From assembly GCF_000741165.1 (NCBI RefSeq), contig NZ_JGYN01000034.1, positions 36,649 through 100,648 of the forward strand: 64,000 bases of DNA, written 5' to 3'. The position numbers and the translations under genes were made by a program. Positions 25,456 through 32,612 of the stretch are shown here, piece after piece. Under the pieces are notes generated by a model. The model saw nothing but the letters and a program-made list of their open reading frames with translations. It ran no database searches and was not told the DNA's origin. The first letter of the stretch is position 1. Each line of letters starts with the position of its first letter. Source of the DNA: Bifidobacterium biavatii DSM 23969. GTDB lineage: Bacteria > Actinomycetota > Actinomycetes > Actinomycetales > Bifidobacteriaceae.

Positions 25456-26199
25456 ATGAACCGTTTTGCGGTCGGATACGAATACATTTGCCGCATCATC
25501 ATGATGGTGGTGGTCGCGCACATCGCGTTCATCGTGCACACGGTGCTGGGGCTCGGCGTGGTCGGCTTCTTCCCGTCCATCGCCGCGCTGCACACCACGT
25601 ACCGCACGTGGCTGCTCGACGTGGCCGACCGCTCGTGGACCATCAAGCAGACGTGGACCGTCTTCCACCGAGCCTGGAAGGCCGAACTCAAAAGCGCGAA
25701 CCTGTTCGGCTACCCGCAGTTCGCGCTGTGGGCGCTGCTCATCTGGGAGTACTACCTGACCAACTGGAACGATTTCGGCCCGATCGGGTACGGCCTGTCC
25801 GGTGCGCTGCTCGTGATCAACATCTTCTACGGCCTGTTCGTGATGGTCTCGTGGGTGCTGCGCTCTAACTTCGACGAAAAGCCGATCTGGATCGTCAAGG
25901 CGTCGCTGCAGATGGTCGTCGCGCGCCCGCTCAACAGCCTGATGACCGTGATCCTGTTCCTCGTGATGGTCTGGGCGTACTACACGTGGCCCGGTCTGGC
26001 CGCGGCGTTCGGCGTGTCCGTGCCTGCGTTCATCGCGATGATGGTCGCGTATTCGTACGCCCGCCTGCCCGGCATGGACGTGCACGTGATCGAGCCGCTT
26101 GAGGATCGCCAGCGCCGTCGCGCCGAGCGCAAGGCCGAGGATCAGCGCCGCGCGGACGAGCGTCGCGCCGCCCGCGAGCAGGCGCGCAAGAAGCGCTGA
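25456..26199 (+). CDS. DUF624 (YesL-like) membrane protein
   Basis: This 247-residue protein has a DUF624/YesL domain: YICRIIMMVVVAHIAFIVHTVLGLGVVGFFPSIAALHTTYRTWL, then FHRAWKAELKSANLFGYPQFALW, with about five helices. YesL-type proteins are commonly encoded beside LplABC-type importers for plant cell-wall sugars, which fits here; their role is unknown. The C-terminus of about 45 residues is a highly charged helix rich in Arg, Glu and Ala (RRRAERKAEDQRRADERRAA). The ATG at 25456 follows GAAAGGAACGTTGGAA. Confidence 0.85.
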   Translation: MNRFAVGYEYICRIIMMVVVAHIAFIVHTVLGLGVVGFFPSIAALHTTYRTWLLDVADRSWTIKQTWTVFHRAWKAELKSANLFGYPQFALWALLIWEYYLTNWNDFGPIGYGLSGALLVINIFYGLFVMVSWVLRSNFDEKPIWIVKASLQMVVARPLNSLMTVILFLVMVWAYYTWPGLAAAFGVSVPAFIAMMVAYSYARLPGMDVHVIEPLEDRQRRRAERKAEDQRRADERRAAREQARKKR

Positions 26200-26209
26200 T
26201 GACTGGTTT

Positions 26210-26491
26210 GTGGGTGTAATCGGACAGTTCCGCAAGAGCGTGGGCATAGACGGTACACGTACGGGCCGCAACCGCCCGGTTATTGTCCCGTCTATGCCCA
26301 CGTTCGTGCAAATGTACTGTCCATACCCACGATCTTGTCCGCGTGATGTACGGTCTATGCCCACAGTCGGGTACATGCTGATGTACGTTCACGATTCCGG
26401 TTTCGTGAATGTTCCGTTTATGCCCACGACTGTTTTTCCGTTCTTCGTTGGCAAGCGGTCTGCCGGGGGAGTGTGGGCATAGACGGTACAT
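26210..26491. repeat. Interspersed 19-bp repeat cluster B
   Basis: Seven units of the GTGGGCATAGACGGTACAT family are seen. Direct units start at 26210 (degenerate), 26240 and 26473. Inverted units lie at 26285-26301, 26312-26330, 26346-26364 and 26409-26427. The cluster fills the 26200-26607 gap between the DUF624 gene and gltX. Nothing else is seen there except the gltX leader. Confidence 0.8.
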
Positions 26492-26607
26492 GTGATGATC
26501 GGCGCATGCATCGGCGTATGTATCGGGTGCGTATGCGATCGTGCGCGTGGTTGTGCGTACGACTGTGCGCGCGACCACGTCCCGCTTGCGCGGCAGAATA
26601 AGGGATT

Positions 26608-28158
26608 ATGACTGAAGCTGACAACACTTCCGCAACCACTGAAAATCCGAAGGACATCAAGCCCGAACTGCCGAAGGACGTGCGCGTGCGCTTCTGCCCG
26701 TCGCCGACCGGCACCCCGCACGTCGGCATGGTCCGCACCGCCCTGTTCAACTGGGCCGAGGCGCGCGCCACCGGCGGCAAGCTGATCTTCCGCATCGAGG
26801 ACACCGACGCAGCCCGCGACTCCGAGGAAAGCTACAACCAGATCCTCGACGCGCTGCGCTGGCTCGGCATCGACTGGGACGAGGGCATCGACGTCGGCGG
26901 CCCGCACGGCCCGTACCGCCAGTCTGAGCGCACCGACATCTACAAGGACGTCGCTGCCAAGCTGCTCGAGGCCGGCTATGCGTACGAGTCCTACTCCACG
27001 CCGGAGGAGATCAAGGAACGCAACCTCGCCGCCGGCCGCCCGGCCGAATTCGGCTACGACGGTTACGACCGCGACCTGACCGAAGAGCAGAAGGCCGCGT
27101 TCCGCGCGGAGGGCCGCAAGCCCGCGCTGCGTATCCGCATGCCCGACGAGGACATCGCGTTCGACGATCTGATCCGCGGCCGCATCGAGTTCAAGGCCGG
27201 TTCCGTGCCGGACTACGTGATCGTCCGCCCGAACGGCGACGCGCTGTACACGCTCACCAACCCGGTCGATGACGCGATGATGGAGATCAACGTCGTGCTG
27301 CGCGGCGAGGACCTGCTGAGCTCCACCCCGCGCCAGATCGTGCTGTACCGCTACCTCGAGGAGCTCGGCATCGCCAAGACCACCCCGCTGTTCGGCCACA
27401 TGCCGTACGTGATGGGCCAGGGCAACAAGAAGCTCTCCAAGCGCGACCCGGAGTCCAACCTGTTCAACCACCGCGACGCCGGCTTCATCCGTGAAGGCCT
27501 GCTCAACTACCTCGCCCTGCTCGGCTGGTCGATTGCGCCGGACCGCGACGTGTTCTCGATGGAGGAGATGATCGAGAAGTTCGACGTGCGCGACGTGAAG
27601 GCCAACCCGGCCCGCTTCGACCTCGATAAGGCGATCTCGATCAACGCTGAGCACATCCGCATGCTTGATCCTGCCGATTTCCTGCGTCGTTCCGTGCCGT
27701 ACCTGCACCGTGACGGCGTTGTGTCGGCCGCGTCCTGGGACGAGCTGACCGATCGCGAACGGGAGATCCTGACCGCGTCCGCGCCGCTCGTGCAGCCGCG
27801 CGTGCGCCTGCTTGGCGAGGTCGCCGGCATGGTCGGCTCGCTGCTGTCGACCGAGGAGTACCTCGAGCCGGAGGACGACGCGAAGAAGACGCTCAAGGAT
27901 TCCGCGCCGGCCGTGCTCGATCTGGCGATCGCCGCGCTCGAGGGCGTGGCTGAGGCCGACTGGAAGACCGACAACCTGCACGAGACGCTCAACAAGGCGC
28001 TCGTGGAGGACGGCGGCTACAAGCCGCGTCTGGCGTTCGGCCCGGTGCGCGTAGCCATGTCCGGCCGCCGCGTCTCCCCGCCGCTGTTCGAGAGCATGGA
28101 GATCGTCGGCAAGGACCTGTCGATCGCCCGTCTCAAGGGCCTGCGCGAGCACCTGTGA
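26608..28158 (+). CDS. gltX: Glutamyl-tRNA synthetase
   Basis: This 516-residue class I aminoacyl-tRNA synthetase charges tRNA-Glu in the cytosol. The HIGH-equivalent motif is in [22 protein letters not shown]. The KMSKS-equivalent is KLSKR at residues 275-279. [33 protein letters not shown] matches the Glu-binding region, and [22 protein letters not shown] the catalytic domain. The anticodon-binding helical domain follows to the C-terminus. Length is normal. The ATG at 26608 has AATAAGGGATT immediately before it, so the leader is very short. Its substrate tRNA genes lie just downstream. Confidence 0.95.
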   Translation: MTEADNTSATTENPKDIKPELPKDVRVRFCPSPTGTPHVGMVRTALFNWAEARATGGKLIFRIEDTDAARDSEESYNQILDALRWLGIDWDEGIDVGGPHGPYRQSERTDIYKDVAAKLLEAGYAYESYSTPEEIKERNLAAGRPAEFGYDGYDRDLTEEQKAAFRAEGRKPALRIRMPDEDIAFDDLIRGRIEFKAGSVPDYVIVRPNGDALYTLTNPVDDAMMEINVVLRGEDLLSSTPRQIVLYRYLEELGIAKTTPLFGHMPYVMGQGNKKLSKRDPESNLFNHRDAGFIREGLLNYLALLGWSIAPDRDVFSMEEMIEKFDVRDVKANPARFDLDKAISINAEHIRMLDPADFLRRSVPYLHRDGVVSAASWDELTDREREILTASAPLVQPRVRLLGEVAGMVGSLLSTEEYLEPEDDAKKTLKDSAPAVLDLAIAALEGVAEADWKTDNLHETLNKALVEDGGYKPRLAFGPVRVAMSGRRVSPPLFESMEIVGKDLSIARLKGLREHL

Positions 28159-28195
28159 GTGATCGCTGAACTTCCCGCATTCCGCGGGAACGCGT

Positions 28196-28228
28196 AAAGG
28201 CGTCCGTCTTGCTGGCGGGCGCCTTTTT
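28196..28228 (+). terminator. Rho-independent terminator of gltX
   Basis: AAAGGCGTCCG (28196-28206) pairs with CGGGCGCCTTT (28216-28226), followed by a T-run. Confidence 0.9.
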
Positions 28229-28335
28229 GATTGGTGCCGCCGATGATAACCGCTCGCAATCACGCGGCGAGAGTACAGTGAGAATACGGAAAACGCGTTC
28301 TGTCAACCGAGGAATCACAATGTGACACGCCGTGG

Positions 28336-28364
28336 TTGACGTTGTTGGGATGTTCCCGTATATT
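28336..28364 (+). promoter_or_regulatory. Promoter of tRNA-Glu copy 1
   Basis: TTGACG (28336-28341), exactly 17 bp, then TATATT (28359-28364). The tRNA begins about 40 bp later. Confidence 0.8.
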
Positions 28365-28405
28365 GATCATTCGTTGCGTGGTTCGCTACGTAGCGGATAA
28401 CTCAA

Positions 28406-28478
28406 GCCCCCATCGTCTAGCGGTCTAGGACTACGCCCTCTCACGGCGCCAACACCGGTTCAAATCCGGTTGGGGGTA
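28406..28478 (+). tRNA. tRNA-Glu (CTC), copy 1
   Basis: The 73-nt cloverleaf has acceptor arms GCCCCCA and TGGGGGT with discriminator A, anticodon loop CTCTCAC (anticodon CTC), and T-arm CCGGTTCAAATCCGG. CCA is not encoded. It is identical to the copy at 29483. Confidence 0.95.
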
Positions 28479-28487
28479 CGATTCACC

Positions 28488-28514
28488 AAGGCCCCGGCAT
28501 TCGCTCGGGGCCTT
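28488..28514. terminator. Bidirectional terminator between tRNA-Glu and antitoxin gene
   Basis: AAGGCCCCG (28488-28496) pairs with CGGGGCCTT (28506-28514). Confidence 0.8.
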
Positions 28515-28533
28515 GCTTGTTGCATCTATTGTG

Positions 28534-28815
28534 TTATGCGTCGACGAAGCTGATGTGTACGCGTTTGTTGACGCTTGCGGCGATCTGTTCGAGCAGGCTG
28601 ATGGTTGCGTTCATGCGGCCTGATTCGATGCGGGCGATGGTGGATTGCGGCTTGTTTGCGCGTTCTGCCAGTTCTCGCTGTGACAGCCCGGTTTCCTTGC
28701 GGAGCTGCATCAGGGCGGCCGCAACGTCGAGCCGTTCTTTTTCCTGCCGGAATTCCTTGCTGAAGACGGCGTCGTTGTGGGCATAATGTTCGACGAGCTG
28801 GTCAATCGCGGTCAT
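28534..28815 (-). CDS. XRE-family HTH antitoxin (HigA-like)
   Basis: This 93-residue protein has a Cro/C1-type helix-turn-helix, LRKETGLSQRELAERANKPQSTIARIESGRMNATISLLEQIA, in its C-terminal half. The N-terminal half, HYAHNDAVFSKEFRQEKERLDVAAALMQ, probably contacts the toxin. It should neutralise the upstream RelE-type toxin and repress the operon. The start at 28815 is preferred over 28818 because AGGAGG then has 5-nt spacing. The start overlaps the toxin gene by 14 bp. Toxin-before-antitoxin order is as in higBA. Confidence 0.88.
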   Translation of the reverse strand: MTAIDQLVEHYAHNDAVFSKEFRQEKERLDVAAALMQLRKETGLSQRELAERANKPQSTIARIESGRMNATISLLEQIAASVNKRVHISFVDA

Positions 28816-29182
28816 CATGGCCTCCTATCCATCGGTCCCGTATGTGCCGTGCGTGTATTTTCTCCTGCTCCGGGGTTTTCTGGGTCTTTTTGGAGAATCC
28901 GTGGGTGATCATGTAGCGGTTACCCTGAACTTGAAAATACAGCGATCGATATTGGTTGCCCGTGTATTCGACGCGTATCTCGTACAGGTTGTGTTCCAGT
29001 TTCTTCACCCACAGCATTGTGGCGGCGAAAGTGACGCCGTACTCCTCTATGGCGGCTATGCGCGCCAGAAGTTTGGCTCGCGCCTTGCTGCTGATGCCGT
29101 CAAGGAAGTCTTGGAACTCGCTGCTGCCGTCATCTCGTTTGACCCAATCAAACCTCGCTTTCCGTTGCTCTGATGATAGCAT
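28802..29182 (-). CDS. RelE/HigB-type toxin (phage-derived Gp49-like)
   Basis: This 126-residue protein matches the Gp49/HigB branch of the RelE superfamily: DGSSEFQDFLDGISSKARAKLLARIAAIEEYG, then LWVKKLEHNLYEIRVEYTGNQYRSLYFQVQGNRYMITHGFSKKTQKTPEQEKIHA. The Arg/His/Lys-rich C-terminal strand carries the expected RNase residues. It probably cleaves mRNA at the ribosome. The start at 29182 (MLSSEQRKARFDW) is chosen because the extension to 29332 is not family-like and runs through two DnaA-box-like sites. It is co-transcribed with the antitoxin, antisense to the flanking tRNA genes. Confidence 0.85.
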   Translation of the reverse strand: MLSSEQRKARFDWVKRDDGSSEFQDFLDGISSKARAKLLARIAAIEEYGVTFAATMLWVKKLEHNLYEIRVEYTGNQYRSLYFQVQGNRYMITHGFSKKTQKTPEQEKIHARHIRDRWIGGHDDRD

Positions 29183-29285
29183 ATCTGCTCTCACTTTTTG
29201 ATGAATGACGTGGTGGTCCGGCAAGCGTTCCATATCCGGAGTGCGCATGCAAGCCGGGGCGGGGTATGTGGTCGAAAGGTCCGAG

Positions 29286-29313
29286 TTATCCACACCTCGG
29301 CGTGTTATCCACA
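29286..29313. promoter_or_regulatory. Two perfect DnaA-box 9-mers upstream of the toxin gene
   Basis: TTATCCACA occurs at 29286-29294 and 29305-29313, spaced 19 bp, about 105-130 bp upstream of the toxin start. DnaA binding is inferred from sequence identity with the consensus only. Confidence 0.45.
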
Positions 29314-29404
29314 ACGGGGAAGCGGTTGGCATGGGTTGCCGTGGAGAGAGTTGGTCTCGGTGGAGAGACTAAAACCGTTGGAAAATGGCGCGACACGCCG
29401 TGAT

Positions 29405-29433
29405 TTGCGTGATGGGGCGTGGTCGCGTATATT
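29405..29433 (+). promoter_or_regulatory. Promoter of tRNA-Glu copy 2
   Basis: TTGCGT (29405-29410), 17 bp, TATATT (29428-29433). The surrounding 80-90 bp is a diverged copy of the region before tRNA-Glu copy 1. Confidence 0.7.
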
Positions 29434-29482
29434 TATCACTCGTTGCGCGGTTCGCTGCACAACCGGTTGAAAAACTGAATAT

Positions 29483-29555
29483 GCCCCCATCGTCTAGCGG
29501 TCTAGGACTACGCCCTCTCACGGCGCCAACACCGGTTCAAATCCGGTTGGGGGTA
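29483..29555 (+). tRNA. tRNA-Glu (CTC), copy 2
   Basis: All 73 nt are identical to the copy at 28406, with anticodon CTC and no encoded CCA. It is followed after 38 nt by tRNA-Gln, probably on the same transcript. Confidence 0.95.
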
Positions 29556-29593
29556 CGACGACTGACTCCTCGGAGTTGGTACGCCAGCCAAAT

Positions 29594-29668
29594 TGGGATG
29601 TGGTGTAATTGGCAACACAGCTGATTCTGGTTCAGCCATTCTTGGTTCGAGTCCAGGCATCCCAGCCA
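29594..29668 (+). tRNA. tRNA-Gln (CTG)
   Basis: The 75-nt sequence includes encoded CCA. Acceptor arms are TGGGATG and CATCCCA. The anticodon loop TTCTGGT gives anticodon CTG. The T-loop is TTCGAGT. Confidence 0.95.
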
Positions 29669-29673
29669 ATAAG

Positions 29674-29698
29674 CCCTCGCCTTGCGCGAGGGTTTTTT
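29674..29698 (+). terminator. Terminator of the tRNA-Glu/tRNA-Gln transcript
   Basis: CCCTCGC (29674-29680) pairs with GCGAGGG (29686-29692), followed by TTTTTT. Confidence 0.9.
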
Positions 29699-29771
29699 GT
29701 TTTTCGCCCCGCGACAAACCGCCCGCGACACTTCAGCAAACGCCATACCAACGTGGGCTACGCTTGAGGAC

Positions 29772-31052
29772 ATGACGGAACTGAATCAGAACGACGAGCG
29801 GCCGCGCGGCGAAGGGCGGCCTGTATCGGTGTCGGCGCGGCTAGGGCGCCTGCAATTCCATAATTCCGGCAAATTCCGTGTCCTGCAGCTCGCGGACATC
29901 CAAGACGGTCCCAAAGTCAACAAGGACACTATCAAGCTCATCGAAGCGGCCGTGGACGCGGCCCGGCCCGATCTGGTCGTCTTCACCGGCAATCAGATCG
30001 CCGGCTACGATCCGGCCTTCGCTGACACGTTCCGCAAACGGCACTGGACTCCGGCCAAACCGGGCAATCTCGACCATACGCGCGAACTCGTGCGCGGCAT
30101 GATCGCGACGGTCATCGACCCGCTCGTCAAGCGCGGTGTGCCGTTCGCCGTTACGTACGGCAATCACGATTTCCAGTGCGGACTCGACACGCACGAGCTC
30201 GACGCGATCTACCGCGAATTTCCCGGCTGCCTGAACCCGCCGCCGGAACCGGACGATTCGGACGAACTGCATCCGCACGCGTTCCCCCAACCGCGCACGG
30301 TTCCGCAGTCCGGGCTTCCCGACCAGCTCGTGTACCCGGGCGAAACTGGCACGTTCGCGCTGCCGGTCATGGACACGGACCGCACGCGAGCCGTGCTCGG
30401 CATCGTCGTCGTGAATTCCGGTGACTATTCGGCCGAAGGTGGCTACGGCAAGCCGTCCACGCGCACGCTCGGTTTCCTCCGGTCGCTGCCGTCTCGCATC
30501 GGCGCGAAATCGCTGGTGTTCCAGCACATGCCGCTGCCGCAGTATTACGGTCTGCTTAAGCCGGTCGAAGCGAACGCGTCCGGCGCGATCCAGGGCTACC
30601 GCGCGTGGGAGTCGCACTATTACGTGCTTGACGAGACGAAAACGCAGCCCGGCAGCTACCTAGGGGAGGGGATCAGCTGTCCCGACTACGACAGCGGCGA
30701 ATTCGTGATGCTCGTCGATTCGGGCGGCTATTTCGGCGTGGCGACCGGACACGACCATCGCAACGGGTTCGTCGGCACGGTCGACGGGCTGATGCTCGTC
30801 GCGACGCCGACCTGCGGGTTCGACTCGTACGGTCCCGCGGCGGAGAAGCGCGCTGCCCGGCTGTTCGAGTTCGACATCCGGCATCCGCACCGGCCGCGCA
30901 CGCAGCTGCTCGAATACGGCGAGCTGGTCGGCAAGCCGAGCTCCGGCAAGGCGTATTCGTACGACATCGCCGCGGTCAAGTCGGACCGCGAAGGCATGGA
31001 TCTGCTCAAGAAGAAAACGCTGTGGGATACGCTGCGCGGGTTGTTCGCGTAA
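29772..31052 (+). CDS. Calcineurin-like metallophosphoesterase with Asn in the GD motif
   Basis: The 426-residue cytosolic protein has the metallophosphoesterase motif order: LADIQDGP (residues 40-47), FTGNQIAG (71-78), YGNHDFQCG, FQHMPLPQYYG and GHDHRNGF. This is a two-metal phosphatase fold of the Dcr2/purple-acid-like group. The first motif has Gln where many members have His. In the second motif the usual bridging Asp of GD is Asn74 (codon 29991-29993), which might reduce or change metal use. The substrate is unknown. The start at 29772 has TTGAGGA directly upstream. It follows the tRNA terminator. Confidence 0.85.
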   Translation: MTELNQNDERPRGEGRPVSVSARLGRLQFHNSGKFRVLQLADIQDGPKVNKDTIKLIEAAVDAARPDLVVFTGNQIAGYDPAFADTFRKRHWTPAKPGNLDHTRELVRGMIATVIDPLVKRGVPFAVTYGNHDFQCGLDTHELDAIYREFPGCLNPPPEPDDSDELHPHAFPQPRTVPQSGLPDQLVYPGETGTFALPVMDTDRTRAVLGIVVVNSGDYSAEGGYGKPSTRTLGFLRSLPSRIGAKSLVFQHMPLPQYYGLLKPVEANASGAIQGYRAWESHYYVLDETKTQPGSYLGEGISCPDYDSGEFVMLVDSGGYFGVATGHDHRNGFVGTVDGLMLVATPTCGFDSYGPAAEKRAARLFEFDIRHPHRPRTQLLEYGELVGKPSSGKAYSYDIAAVKSDREGMDLLKKKTLWDTLRGLFA

Positions 31053-31064
31053 CCCTCGCGGTTG

Positions 31065-31556
31065 TCACCCTTCCAACAGCACGGTGAGCGCGACGTTGAC
31101 GCCCGGCCCGCCGGCCTGCGCCACGTATTCGAGCAGCGCCGCATCGGCGTTCGGATTGGCGACGAGCCAGCGGCGCAGTTCGGGAGCCTCGCGCGCGATG
31201 TGCCATAGGATGTCCGGGTCGGTCGCCGGATCGCAGGCCAGCAGCGGCGTCAGCGCGATCGGCGGGGCCGGCGGTTCGATCATGAGCGGCTGCATCGTGC
31301 GGTGCCTTGCGTGCCGCCCCGCGTGGTTGGAGTGATCCGCGCGATCTGCGCGCTGTGGATTGAGCCGTTCCGCCGGCGATCGCAGCGTCGCTTCGGCCAA
31401 GTCCCGGTCCGATCGTCGCGGCGGCAGTGGACGGAACAATCGCCGCAGCGCGCTCGCCGCGTCCCACGTCGCATACGTGCGCTGCATTGCATACGTATTC
31501 CGAACGTCATCCCGTGTCCCGTACGTACTCTGCGTATCCCGCGTCCGGCGCGTCAT
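31065..31556 (-). CDS. LRV-like repeat protein, coupled to AbiEi-like gene
   Basis: The 163-residue product has a C-terminal half (from about residue 88) with variant leucine-rich-repeat character: TPLLACDPATDPDILWHIAREAPELRRWLVANPNADAALLEYVAQAGG. The pattern A-x-x-P-x-x-L-R-x-x-(L/V)-A-x-N-P is of LRV type. The N-terminal half is Arg/Thr-rich and probably disordered. The start at 31556 overlaps the upstream stop (ATGA), which implies translational coupling; a shorter start at 31295 (MQPLMIEPP) would leave only the repeat part. The function is unknown and may relate to its partner. Confidence 0.6.
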   Translation of the reverse strand: MTRRTRDTQSTYGTRDDVRNTYAMQRTYATWDAASALRRLFRPLPPRRSDRDLAEATLRSPAERLNPQRADRADHSNHAGRHARHRTMQPLMIEPPAPPIALTPLLACDPATDPDILWHIAREAPELRRWLVANPNADAALLEYVAQAGGPGVNVALTVLLEG

Positions 31557-32257
31557 CCGCGGCTCCACGCGGTGAACAGTTCGCGGCCGAACGTGGCGCG
31601 CGGCCAGAACGGGTTGCGTTCGAGTATGTCCAAACAGTCGTCGGCGCTGACGCGATATTCGAGCATGATGTCGACGACGATCTGGTCCATGGCGTCGCCG
31701 TTGCCTTGATATTCCTGATATTCCGGCAGGAGCACGAGGTCGCAGGCCGTGCGCGCCGGCGTGGTGACGTGCGCGTCGCCGACCCGCATGACCTGTTCCC
31801 GCGGGCTTTTCCGGTTGAACACGCGGATGCGGCGATTATGCACGGCCGCGCGATAGTGCGATCGGGAAATAACGTCCACGGTGTCGGGAAAATGCCCGCC
31901 GATCCACACCCATGCGGCGGTGAGCGCGCAGACGGTCGTGTTGCGCGGCGCGATGCGGGCTGCGATGGACGCGCGGCCGAACAGCGTGCCGGCGTGGTCC
32001 ATCTGGTATCCGTTCGTTTCGTCCAGTCGCGTCATCATGCCGTAGTCGGACAGTGCGGTCAGGCTGAGCGGTCCGGGCAGGTCCTTGCCGCCCAGCAGCG
32101 GTTTGGCGGTCGGTGGCTTGTCGTGCGGGAGCATCGACAATGGCAGCGCCGCGGACAGGTTGCCGGGCGCGCGTGCGCTGCTGTGCGCGCTGCGTTCCGT
32201 GCGCTTGTCGTGTGTGCCGTGCGCCGGGCGTGCGGCGCATTTGGTAGGTGCGTTCAT
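31553..32257 (-). CDS. AbiEi-like (type IV antitoxin / winged-helix) protein
   Basis: This 234-residue protein is recognised by overall style rather than a strict motif. A winged-helix-like N-terminal half (LTALSDYGMMTRLDETNGYQM) is followed by ARIAPRNTTVCALTAAWVWIG, HYRAAVHNRRIRVF and the conserved-looking VTTPARTACDLVLL, as in actinobacterial AbiEi-domain proteins. No AbiEii nucleotidyltransferase toxin is adjacent; instead it is coupled to an LRV-like protein. Residues 1-40 are low complexity, and Met42 (MLPHDKPPT) is an alternative start. DnaA-box-like sites lie 50-100 bp upstream. Confidence 0.55.
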   Translation of the reverse strand: MNAPTKCAARPAHGTHDKRTERSAHSSARAPGNLSAALPLSMLPHDKPPTAKPLLGGKDLPGPLSLTALSDYGMMTRLDETNGYQMDHAGTLFGRASIAARIAPRNTTVCALTAAWVWIGGHFPDTVDVISRSHYRAAVHNRRIRVFNRKSPREQVMRVGDAHVTTPARTACDLVLLPEYQEYQGNGDAMDQIVVDIMLEYRVSADDCLDILERNPFWPRATFGRELFTAWSRG

Positions 32258-32612
32258 GTCGTTGACGCTATCGGCGCCGGCCTGTTTCCGCTACCGTGAC
32301 GGCTGAAAATGTGGATATGTGGATAAAAACGACGATATGACGCGCATTGTGGATAACGCCGTGGATGCGGCGCGCGATCGCCGCCATTCCGCGACTCTCG
32401 CGATATGCGACGACGGCATAATCCGTGCGTGTCGCGCCGATCGTAACGTCGAGCGGCAGGCCAGGCCGGGCGTGTCGCCTACGCCGCGCATATGCCGTGC
32501 AGTCGTCGGCGACCGTCGGCGAAAGCGACCGATGACGCGGCCGGGCGTGGGACCGGCGGAACGGTAGGCAAACGGCGGCCCCTGTCCCCGCTGAGCCTGA
32601 TAATCAAGGACT
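32258..32612. other. Intergenic region between AbiEi-like gene and metG
   Basis: This 355-bp divergent spacer has three DnaA-box-like 9-mers near its left end and GATAAT (32599-32604) just before metG. No additional gene is supported. Confidence 0.5.
32310..32356. promoter_or_regulatory. Three DnaA-box-like 9-mers
   Basis: TGTGGATAT (32310-32318), TGTGGATAA (32318-32326) and TGTGGATAA (32348-32356) lie within 47 bp; two are perfect TTATCCACA matches in reverse. Confidence 0.45.

Noticed and set aside
28406..29668. Integrated prophage or ICE at the tRNA genes
   Set aside because: No integrase, excisionase or phage genes lie nearby; only a 1-kb toxin-antitoxin interval is present.
32310..32356. 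Chromosomal replication origin
   Set aside because: DnaA boxes are few, there is no AT-rich unwinding region, and dnaA, dnaN and rpmH are not nearby.
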